Assembly (NCBI GenBank): GCA_964618455.1
Contig: CAZUAQ010000078.1
Coordinates: 1 to 21,127, forward strand
Source of the DNA: CAZUAQ01 sp964618455
Lineage (GTDB): Bacteria > Planctomycetota > Phycisphaerae > UBA1845 > PWPN01
Direction of reading: 5' to 3'
DNA length: 21,127 nt
Part shown: positions 15,467 through 21,127 of the stretch, one piece after another
How the letters are laid out: each line of letters starts with the position of its first letter
Position numbering within the stretch: the first letter of the stretch is position 1
Translations under genes and position numbers: made by a program
Notes under the pieces: model-generated
What the model was told of the DNA's origin: nothing
Database searches by the model: none
What the model saw: only the letters and a program-made list of their open reading frames with translations

Positions 15467-15727
15467 CTACGCATTCTCCTTGTCCGATTGCGCCACAATG
15501 CGGCGGTGTTCCTCTTCGCTGACGACTTCCGACTCGTCGATGAGCATGATGGGAATGCCCTCGCGGATCGGATAGCGCCGCCTCGTGGCCGAGTCCGTGC
15601 TGTAGAGCCAGTCGCCCTCACGAATCAGCGGGGCCTTGCTCTCGGGACACACGAGGATTTCCATCAACTTCGGGTCGATCTCCTGGGAGACACTCTCCCT
15701 GGAGCCGGATTCCGGGGTCTCGGCCAT
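15467..15727 (-). CDS. Trm112-like (UPF0434/YcaR family) protein
   Basis: An 86-residue small protein with the Trm112 fold: IDPKLMEILVCPESKAPL, then a short middle (WLYSTDSATRRRYPI) and REGIPIMLIDESE. In other organisms Trm112 proteins bind and activate methyltransferases acting on tRNA, rRNA or release factors; the bacterial short form has no proven single role. Only one cysteine remains of the metal-binding type. The ATG at 15727 has GGAG six bases upstream; ATG 15742 is the alternative. Coupled to rpsR, which suits a translation-related job. An independent promoter is likely in the 173-base gap upstream. Confidence 0.85.
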   Translation of the reverse strand: MAETPESGSRESVSQEIDPKLMEILVCPESKAPLIREGDWLYSTDSATRRRYPIREGIPIMLIDESEVVSEEEHRRIVAQSDKENA

Positions 15728-15810
15728 GGGACGCTCCGTCATCGCAACCCGACCGCCCTCCGGACCGCCCTCGGCCCGGACCGGTCGGCCGGTCCATCCA
15801 GAATTGAGAT

Positions 15811-15839
15811 ACTGTACCTGTAAAGGCCGATCAAGACAA
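15811..15839 (-). promoter_or_regulatory. Candidate promoter for the Trm112-like/rpsR/tRNA-Arg unit
   Basis: On the - strand TTGTCT (15834-15839) and TACAGT (15811-15816) with a 17-base spacer, in the gap between the ABC permease and the Trm112-like gene. Four of six matches in each box. Confidence 0.35.
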
Positions 15840-15900
15840 GCCCGCTCCGGTCCGCCCAATTCCCGCAATCCATATCGGAATATTCCAGGGCCGAGCACCT

Positions 15901-16806
15901 TCATCGGTCCCGATGGGCGAAGAAACTGAGGACGAAGAGGAAGGCGGCGGTGAGAATGATGACGGCGCCCCCGCTGACGTCGGTCAGCCAGGAGAAGCTG
16001 AACGCCACGCCGCAGAATCCGCTGACCAGGCCGAGGCCGACGGCCCACCAGAACATTCCGGCGGCCGAGCGAGCCACATTCCGGGCGGCGGCGGCGGGGA
16101 CGACGAGCAACGCCGTCACCAGCAGAATGCCGGACGCCCGGATCGACGCGCTGACCACCAGGGCCAGCAGGACCGCGAAGAGATAATCGTGCAGCCGAAC
16201 GCGGACGCGGCGGCTGGAGGCCAGCTCGCTATTCATGCCGATGAGCGTCAAGCGGTTGAAGCTGAACGCCATGTAGAGCATCACCGCCACCACGAGAACG
16301 GCGGACATGGCCAGATCGGACTCGTCCACGGTGAGGATATCGCCGTACAGGTAACGCTCGAAGTCGCTCGTCTTCTCGATCATGGAGATGATGGCGATCC
16401 CCAAGGCGACGACGGTGCTGAAGAAGACGCCGATGACCGTATCGTTGGAGAGATCGGTCGTGCGGCGGACCATGGCGATGCCCAGCCCGACGATCACCCC
16501 GAAGCCGATCAGCGTGATGCGCGGGTCCACGTCGCCGAACCACCCAAGCCCGCCAAGCAGAAACCCGAACGCCACACCGGCAAAGGCGGAGTGGGCGATG
16601 GCGTCGGAAAAGAACGCCATGCGGAAGTTGACGACCTTCACGCCCATGGCAGCGCACATCGGCGCGATCAGCATGCACTCGAGCAGCGCGAACCGCTTGA
16701 ACTCGAAGTCCGTGAGGTGCGCGGGCAGCACCGCCACCATGGCGGACTCGATACCGGGCAACGCACTCTGCGTCCACCAGTGCCAGATTGCCAGGGGATC
16801 GATCAT
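15901..16806 (-). CDS. znuB: Zinc/manganese-type ABC transporter permease (ABC-3 family)
   Basis: Inner-membrane channel of a metal importer. The 301 residues form about eight hydrophobic helices, with the family segment FFSDAIAHSAFAGVAFG near residue 65 and a polar patch DTVIGVFFSTVVALGIAI. LVTALLVVPAAAARNV near residue 230 is also typical of the family. It follows the ATPase gene by 33 nt in the same transcript, with the binding protein first. The metal is inferred as zinc from the partners' histidine-rich parts; manganese or iron cannot be excluded. The gene symbol is assigned by analogy. Confidence 0.92.
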   Translation of the reverse strand: MIDPLAIWHWWTQSALPGIESAMVAVLPAHLTDFEFKRFALLECMLIAPMCAAMGVKVVNFRMAFFSDAIAHSAFAGVAFGFLLGGLGWFGDVDPRITLIGFGVIVGLGIAMVRRTTDLSNDTVIGVFFSTVVALGIAIISMIEKTSDFERYLYGDILTVDESDLAMSAVLVVAVMLYMAFSFNRLTLIGMNSELASSRRVRVRLHDYLFAVLLALVVSASIRASGILLVTALLVVPAAAARNVARSAAGMFWWAVGLGLVSGFCGVAFSFSWLTDVSGGAVIILTAAFLFVLSFFAHRDR

Positions 16807-16839
16807 GTCTGCGTGTACCCCGAATGCCTTGCCGGACGA

Positions 16840-17703
16840 TCAATGCGTGTGTTCGTGACAATGGTGGCCGTGGCCGTGACCGTGGTGGCCGTGAAGGTGA
16901 TCATGCTGTTCCCCGCCGTGCGTGTAAAGCCCGATGTCGTGCTGGTAGAGCGCCTTGAGGTTGTCCGGCGTGAGTGTCTCCACCGTGGCCCCCTGGCACT
17001 GCACCGACTGGTTCAGGCAGATCACGTACTGGGCGTGCTGCGTCACGATGCTCAGGTCGTGGCTGACCAGCAGCATGGTGTAGCCTTCCTCCTGCTGCAG
17101 GCTGCCCAGCAGATCGCAGAACATCTGCTCGCCGACGACGTCGGCACCGGACACCGGTTCATCAAGCAGCAGCACATCCGGCCGGTCCGACATCGCCACC
17201 GCCAGCAGGACGCGCTGCAGCTCGCCGCCGGAGAGACTACCCAGCAGTCGCCCTTCCCAACCGTGGCCGCCGACGCGATCGAGCTTCTCCGCGATGATCC
17301 GGCGGACCGACCGTCGCGTGCCCAGCCACAAGGGCCGCCGCTGCAGTGCCGAGGCGAAGAGATCCCGCACGCTCAGCGGGATGCCGCGATCGAAATCGAG
17401 CGTCTGCGGCACGTACGCCAGACGGAGCGGGCGCCCCTTGGCATTGCGGCCGACCTCGATGGAACCGGTGTAGGGCACGAAATCGAGGATGGTGCGCAGC
17501 ATGGTCGTCTTGCCGGCGCCGTTCGGACCGATGACGGCGCTGAGCCTGCCGCGTGGGACGTCGCAGGAGACGGCGGTCAGGACCGGTGTGCCGCTCAGTG
17601 TGACCGAAACGTCGCGCAGCCGGACGGCAGAGTCCGCGCCACTGGTCGAAGACGTCTCTGGTTGCGGCTTCGTCACGGTATCGGAGTTGGCCGAATCGAT
17701 CAT
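16840..17703 (-). CDS. znuC: Metal ABC transporter ATP-binding protein with His-rich C-terminal tail
   Basis: The 287-residue ATPase has Walker A GPNGAGKTT (59-67), Q-loop VPQ near 98-100, signature LSGGE (157-161), Walker B VLLLDEP with E182, and H-loop H215 in SHD. Residues 1-27 are a low-complexity extension not seen in compact family members. The last part (262-287) holds 12 histidines among Gly, Asp and Glu, a likely metal-binding tail on the cytosolic side. The start overlaps the binding-protein stop by four bases (ATGA), so translation is coupled. This ties it to the znuA and znuB genes. ZnuC is assigned by analogy. Confidence 0.94.
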   Translation of the reverse strand: MIDSANSDTVTKPQPETSSTSGADSAVRLRDVSVTLSGTPVLTAVSCDVPRGRLSAVIGPNGAGKTTMLRTILDFVPYTGSIEVGRNAKGRPLRLAYVPQTLDFDRGIPLSVRDLFASALQRRPLWLGTRRSVRRIIAEKLDRVGGHGWEGRLLGSLSGGELQRVLLAVAMSDRPDVLLLDEPVSGADVVGEQMFCDLLGSLQQEEGYTMLLVSHDLSIVTQHAQYVICLNQSVQCQGATVETLTPDNLKALYQHDIGLYTHGGEQHDHLHGHHGHGHGHHCHEHTH

Positions 17704-18869
17704 GGTTGCGAACCCAATGTGCGCTTCAGGACGTCGAGATTCTGCCGCATCACCTTTTCATACGCGTCCGGGGGGATGGTGGATTCACCGTAACTCGTAA
17801 AGGGGTTGAGAGTCGCCATCGGCACGCCCGTGCCGCGGCTGACCGTTCGGGCGAGGCGGTCGGAGTAGGCGGGCTCGGTAAAGATGGCGGCCACATCGTG
17901 CTCGTGGATCTCGCGATTGATCGCTTCGAGGTCGCCGGACGAGGATGCCACACCGGGAAGCCGCTCCAGCGTGGTAACCACGTTCAGACCCATGTCCCGG
18001 GCAAGGTAATCAAAGGCGTCGTGGAGCGTGACGATGTTGCGGCGAGTGAGCGTGCCGGCAGCGGATTCATATTCAATGCGCAGTTGCTTAAGGCGGTCGA
18101 GGTAGGCCTTGGCGTTGGCCTGGTACTGCTCGGCGTGCATGGGGTCGCGCCGGCTCAGGGCATCCGTGAGCACACGAACCTGCGTCATGGCTTCAGTGAT
18201 GGAGACCCAGACGTGCGGGTTCCAGGGGGAGGCGGCGTGGCCGTGATGGTGGTGATGGTGCGTAGGATCGTCGCAGATGTGTCCGTCGTGCGCTGAGGGC
18301 ATCGCATCGTACGCGAGCGTCGCCTTCGTGGCGGACTCGTTCGCGTGGTCGCAATGTTCGTCGTGCACGTGACCAGCGGCCTGGGCGGCCTCTGCATCAT
18401 GGTTCTCGTGATCGTCATGAGATGCGTGATCGTGATGCCCCCCGCCGCTCTCCGCCGGTTCCGCGCCGCGACGCGGGATGAGTTCGCACGCTTCGCCCAG
18501 GACGATGACGCGGTCGGCGTAACGCTCGAGCACCTGCTCGATGAAGCCCTCGACGCCGAGCCCGTTGGCAACGATCACGTCCGCCTGCTCGAGCAGGCTG
18601 CGATCGCGGGCACGCAAGGCGTAGTCATGGGGGCAGCCGACGTTGGGATCGACCATCATCTCGACGGCCACGTCCGGGACACCGGCGGTCACGTTCAGGG
18701 CGAAAACGTAGCTGGGCAGGAAGGTGCAGACGATCCGCGTAGTCTCACCGGGGGTATCGTCGGCCGTCGGCCAGCGCGAGGGAAGCAGCGCCGCCACCAG
18801 TAGCACGACGATGCCGGCGGTCAGCAGCCAGGGGGAACTTCGCGGTTGGGATGGGGAAGTTTCGCTCAT
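17700..18869 (-). CDS. znuA: Zinc ABC transporter substrate-binding protein, His-rich
   Basis: Periplasmic metal-binding protein of the cluster A-I family. A hydrophobic segment (residues 14-30) is a signal peptide or anchor without a lipobox. Likely metal ligands are H81 (GCPHDYAL), H219 (NPHVW) and H283 (LHDAFDYL), and TEPAYSDRLA near 331 supplies the usual acidic region. Between the first two, residues 145-211 hold 19 histidines, including a run of six, a loop common in zinc-binding members. The start 18869 gives a short N-terminus. The ATG at 18944 has a fair GAGG upstream but would put 25 polar residues before the signal, so it is less likely. First gene of the transporter operon, behind the promoter at 18983-19011. 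Confidence 0.94.
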   Translation of the reverse strand: MSETSPSQPRSSPWLLTAGIVVLLVAALLPSRWPTADDTPGETTRIVCTFLPSYVFALNVTAGVPDVAVEMMVDPNVGCPHDYALRARDRSLLEQADVIVANGLGVEGFIEQVLERYADRVIVLGEACELIPRRGAEPAESGGGHHDHASHDDHENHDAEAAQAAGHVHDEHCDHANESATKATLAYDAMPSAHDGHICDDPTHHHHHHGHAASPWNPHVWVSITEAMTQVRVLTDALSRRDPMHAEQYQANAKAYLDRLKQLRIEYESAAGTLTRRNIVTLHDAFDYLARDMGLNVVTTLERLPGVASSSGDLEAINREIHEHDVAAIFTEPAYSDRLARTVSRGTGVPMATLNPFTSYGESTIPPDAYEKVMRQNLDVLKRTLGSQP

Positions 18870-18982
18870 GGAGTGTCTCGCGTGAAGCACGGGTCCAGGC
18901 TCATCGTCTGAGCCGCATCGAGTCTGGGCTGCAGGGAATCTCATGCAGCGCCGCCTCGGGGACCTTGTATCCTACTACTTCA

Positions 18983-19011
18983 ATCGTAGAATGGCTGTAT
19001 TACGTTGTCAA
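18983..19011 (-). promoter_or_regulatory. Strong sigma-70-type promoter of the zinc transporter operon
   Basis: On the - strand a perfect TTGACA (19006-19011), a 17-base spacer and TACGAT (18983-18988). It predicts a start near 18976 and a leader of about 107 bases to the znuA ATG. No clear Zur-type operator is seen; TTG...CAA (18965-18983), next to the -10, is a weak imperfect repeat. Confidence 0.7.
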
Positions 19012-19065
19012 CATGCTGTGGCAAGCTGAGAAGGCGGATTCTCCCCCGACGTTGATGCATCCCAG

Positions 19066-19082
19066 ACTGAGCTGGACGCGTA
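19066..19082 (+). repeat. Left inverted repeat of the IS
   Basis: ACTGAGCTGGACGCGTA. It pairs with the right end read on the other strand, ACTGAGCATCGACCGTA, sharing ACTGAGC, GAC and CGTA with one small gap each side. The identity ends sharply outside these bases. Confidence 0.55.
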
Positions 19083-19169
19083 CTATTATTGTCGTGCCCT
19101 GCCCTTTTGATACCTCTATGCAGACATCCATGAGTTGGCGATACTGCATTCTGTAGTCCGTCTGACAGT

Positions 19170-20246
19170 TCATAACTTATTCGCCGCCATTCTTGCGCGT
19201 TTGACTTTGGCCAGAATATCGTTGGCGGTGGCCGTCCAGATGAACGGCTTGGGGTTACGGTTGTGCTGATTGATGTACTCGGTGATCGCACCGATCAAGT
19301 CGTTCACGTTGTAGAAGCTTCCTCGTTTGATGGCTTTATCGCTCAGGTCCCGGAAGAAGCGTTCGACCATGTTCAACCACGATGCGCTCGTGGGTGTGAA
19401 GTGAAATTCGAAGCGTGGATGACGTTTCGCCCACGCCTGCACCTTGGGATGCTTGTGCGTGGCGTAGTTGTCACAGATCAGGTGAATCGTTCGGTCGTCG
19501 GGGATCTGGGTATCGATCAGCTTCAGGAACTTGAGCCATTCCTGATGCCGATGGCGAGGATGACACTGGCTGATGACGGTCCCGTCGAGCACGTTCAATG
19601 CCGCGAACAGCGAGGTCGTGCCGTGACGCTTGTAATCGTGGGTCATCGTTCCGCATCGTCCGCGTTTGAGCGGCAGGCCCGGTTGCGTGCGGTCGAGGGC
19701 CTGGATCTGGCTCTTTTCGTCGCAGGAGAGCACCACGGCATGCTCCGGCGGCGCGAGATAAAGGCCGATGATGTCCTCAAGCTTCTCGACGAAGCGGGGA
19801 TCGTTGGACAGCTTGAAGGTGTCGACCAGGTGCGGCTTGAGTCCGTGCTCCGCCCAGATGCGGCCGATGGCCGAATCGCTCAGCCCCGTGGCCGCCGCCA
19901 TCGTCGAACGGCTCCAGTGCGTCTGGCCTTCGGGTTTCTCGTGCAGCGTCTTGCGAACCACCTCGGCACGTTGTTCGTCGGTAATCCGGCGACGGCGTCC
20001 CGAACGCGGCGCATCCTTCTCGATACCGGCCAGGCCACGCTCAGCATAGCGATTTCGCCAGCGCCCCGCTTTCTGACGGGAGATCCCCATCCGCTCCCCG
20101 ATCTCCCGATTCTCCAGTCCGTCCGCGGCGTGCAGCACCACCGCCGCGCGCTCCGCCAGGCGAACGGACACGCGACGTCCCCGCGCAAGCCGTTTCAGTT
20201 GGAGACGCTCCGATTCATTCAACGTAATGGGAATTGCTCTTCTCAT
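19170..20246 (-). CDS. IS630-family transposase
   Basis: A 358-residue DDE transposase. The N-terminal half is two helix-turn-helix units (about 28-75 with ENREIGERMGISRQKAGRWRNRY, and 90-140 with MAAATGLSDSAIGRIWAEHGL). The catalytic triad is visible as D176 (LSCDEKSQ), D259 (LICDNYATHK) and E295 (NMVERFFRDLS), with 35 residues between the last two as expected. The frame is intact, so the element may be active. The ATG at 20246 gives the usual beginning MRRAIPITL; an upstream frame to 20339 is open, and an ATG at 20318 has AAGGAG only three bases away, so a longer protein cannot be excluded. Confidence 0.93.
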   Translation of the reverse strand: MRRAIPITLNESERLQLKRLARGRRVSVRLAERAAVVLHAADGLENREIGERMGISRQKAGRWRNRYAERGLAGIEKDAPRSGRRRRITDEQRAEVVRKTLHEKPEGQTHWSRSTMAAATGLSDSAIGRIWAEHGLKPHLVDTFKLSNDPRFVEKLEDIIGLYLAPPEHAVVLSCDEKSQIQALDRTQPGLPLKRGRCGTMTHDYKRHGTTSLFAALNVLDGTVISQCHPRHRHQEWLKFLKLIDTQIPDDRTIHLICDNYATHKHPKVQAWAKRHPRFEFHFTPTSASWLNMVERFFRDLSDKAIKRGSFYNVNDLIGAITEYINQHNRNPKPFIWTATANDILAKVKRARMAANKL

Positions 20247-20359
20247 GAAGTATTGTACGTCGAACGGAAAATTAAGGTTCACGATATTCGACGGACTACA
20301 ATTCGTGCGTCCGGCCATGAGCTCCTTCTCTATTTTCAACGCGCGACGCCGGGCCGGGT

Positions 20360-20376
20360 TACGGTCGATGCTCAGT
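20360..20376 (-). repeat. Right inverted repeat of the IS
   Basis: Counterpart of 19066-19082 on the opposite strand, 114 bases upstream of the transposase ATG. TA follows directly outside. Confidence 0.55.
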
Positions 20377-20798
20377 TAGACACCTAGGTACAACTTTTTG
20401 CACTTCCTCAAGAGTTGCTCTTCGAGTCATGACTGTCTGGATTGACTACTTCAGTTGCGATACTCATGATGACTGCCACGGCAACGTAGGCAAAACACCC
20501 TAAGCACTGGTGAGCCATGTTACATTGAACGCGTAGCCCAAGTGTTTTTATAGCTATTCCACAGGCTACCAAAGGTGGATTTTTCGCCCTCAGTATTCGC
20601 AACGTCGACAGCAGAATATCAACAGCTTCCCCAGCTACAGATAAAAACCAATATCATTGCGACTTTTGCATATTTTTTTTAAAACTGTTTCTTGCAATTC
20701 AGTTAAAGCGTAGTACGTTAGCTATCTTTCATGGTGTTCTTCTCATACAGAGGTTTCTGTATCAGCTGCATAGAATTCTCTTATTGAAAGGATTGGAC
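20377..20798. other. AT-rich region upstream of the kelch-like gene
   Basis: Visibly lower in GC than the rest of the window, with A/T tracts (for example TATTTTTTTT near 20671-20680). No convincing gene. A - strand frame (20408-20602, open to about 20653 without an ATG) has a hydrophobic segment and may be a gene remnant. A weak TTGCAA/TACGTT pair with 16-base spacing (20692-20719) could be the promoter of the next gene. Confidence 0.5.
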
Positions 20799-21127
20799 AT
20801 GCTAATGCCCAAAGTTGCGTTTTCCCTTACTTTCACAGCCTACATGGGGGCCTCACTATTCTCCCCTTCGGGCACGCATGCAGAGGATCTTGTTGATTGG
20901 AGATGTGCACAATCCTACCCCCTAACGGGCTATCAGTATGATCCTGTATCGCACAATGGTCGGATCTATGTGGTAGGTGGATACAATGGAACAAACTTTG
21001 ATGCCGTGCATGTAGGGCATACTAATGCTGATGGGTCCATTGCGAGTTGGTCGTCGACAACCCCACTTCCAGATGTAATGGTTCAGCCTGAATTGGAGAG
21101 TCAGGCGACGCGCCTAATACACACTCC
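20799..21127 (+). CDS. Secreted kelch-like repeat protein, 5' part (runs off the window)
   Basis: An open frame with no stop to the window end, 109 codons visible. ATG 20799 follows AAGGA at 20788-20792 with a 6-nt spacer; ATG 20805 is a lesser option. The first 28 residues look like a signal peptide (MLMPKVAFSLTFTAYMGASL, then a THA|ED-type cleavage). What follows is one kelch-like unit: YQYDPVSHNGRIYVVGGYNG and then VHVGHTNADGSIASWSSTTPLP, close to the repeats of planctomycete extracellular beta-propellers. Function unknown; probably surface or extracellular. Its codon choice and AT content differ from the other genes of the window. Confidence 0.75.
   Translation, partial: MLMPKVAFSLTFTAYMGASLFSPSGTHAEDLVDWRCAQSYPLTGYQYDPVSHNGRIYVVGGYNGTNFDAVHVGHTNADGSIASWSSTTPLPDVMVQPELESQATRLIHT

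Larger units (their letters stand above)
19066..20376 (-). mobile_element. IS630-family insertion sequence
   Basis: About 1.31 kb, bounded by imperfect inverted repeats (19066-19082 and 20360-20376) around one transposase gene reading leftwards. The size fits IS630 elements. Expected target duplication is TA; a TA follows the right end (20377-20378), but the left end is preceded by AG, so the boundary may be slightly wrong or the duplication mutated. Confidence 0.7.

Noticed and set aside
15913..17793. 626-codon + strand frame over the ABC permease and ATPase
   Set aside because: Low-complexity Asp/His/Gly-rich translation opposite two well-supported genes.
18961..19011. Zur-type operator in the zinc operon promoter
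   Set aside because: Only an imperfect TTG...CAA repeat is visible; no symmetric site of the expected form could be found by eye.
19263..20387. 374-codon + strand frame over the transposase
   Set aside because: Antisense of an intact DDE transposase; no domain seen.
1..21127. CRISPR array, phage genes, toxin-antitoxin or defence cluster
   Set aside because: No regularly spaced repeats and no protein of these families was recognised anywhere in the window.

Overview
The window looks like a chromosomal segment of a planctomycete, probably of the Phycisphaerae type. The evidence is a pseudopilin-like FTLIEV protein, a PEP-CTERM surface protein, a DUF1571 lipoprotein, a large FG-GAP propeller protein, high GC, and few strong ribosome binding sites. 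This is inferred from gene content; no 16S rRNA is present.

Layout. Bases 1-6010 (+ strand) carry a prepilin-type protein, ribulose-phosphate 3-epimerase (rpe), a 958-residue secreted FG-GAP protein and a PEP-CTERM protein, closed by a strong terminator at 6042-6081. Bases 6198-9876 (+) are an aromatic-amino-acid block: aroA, a histidine-phosphatase-family gene, a shikimate-kinase-like gene and aroC. The last two overlap by 14 nt. From 9921 to 18869 everything is on the - strand: an Rrf2 regulator with an IscR-like Cys3-His set, a DUF1571 lipoprotein, a type I-beta DAHP synthase (aroF), a 61-codon small gene coupled to serS, serS, tRNA-Arg(TCG), rpsR, a Trm112-like gene, and a zinc/manganese-type ABC transporter (permease, ATPase, binding protein) behind a near-consensus promoter. 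An IS630-family element (about 19066-20376) lies just upstream of that promoter. Beyond it the sequence turns visibly AT-richer and ends in the 5' part of a secreted kelch-like gene that runs off the window.

How the genes work together. AroF makes DAHP, the first shikimate-pathway intermediate. The kinase-like protein, AroA and AroC would cover the last three steps to chorismate, provided the kinase-like protein still uses shikimate: several residues expected in its substrate pocket are replaced. SerS, tRNA-Arg, bS18 and the Trm112-like protein form a loose translation group. The ABC transporter genes have unusually His-rich segments in both the binding protein and the ATPase tail, which points to zinc.

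No clearly new multi-gene system (defence, CRISPR, biosynthetic) is visible. The best leads are the divergent shikimate kinase, the small gene translationally coupled to serS, and the IS-bounded AT-rich end of the window.
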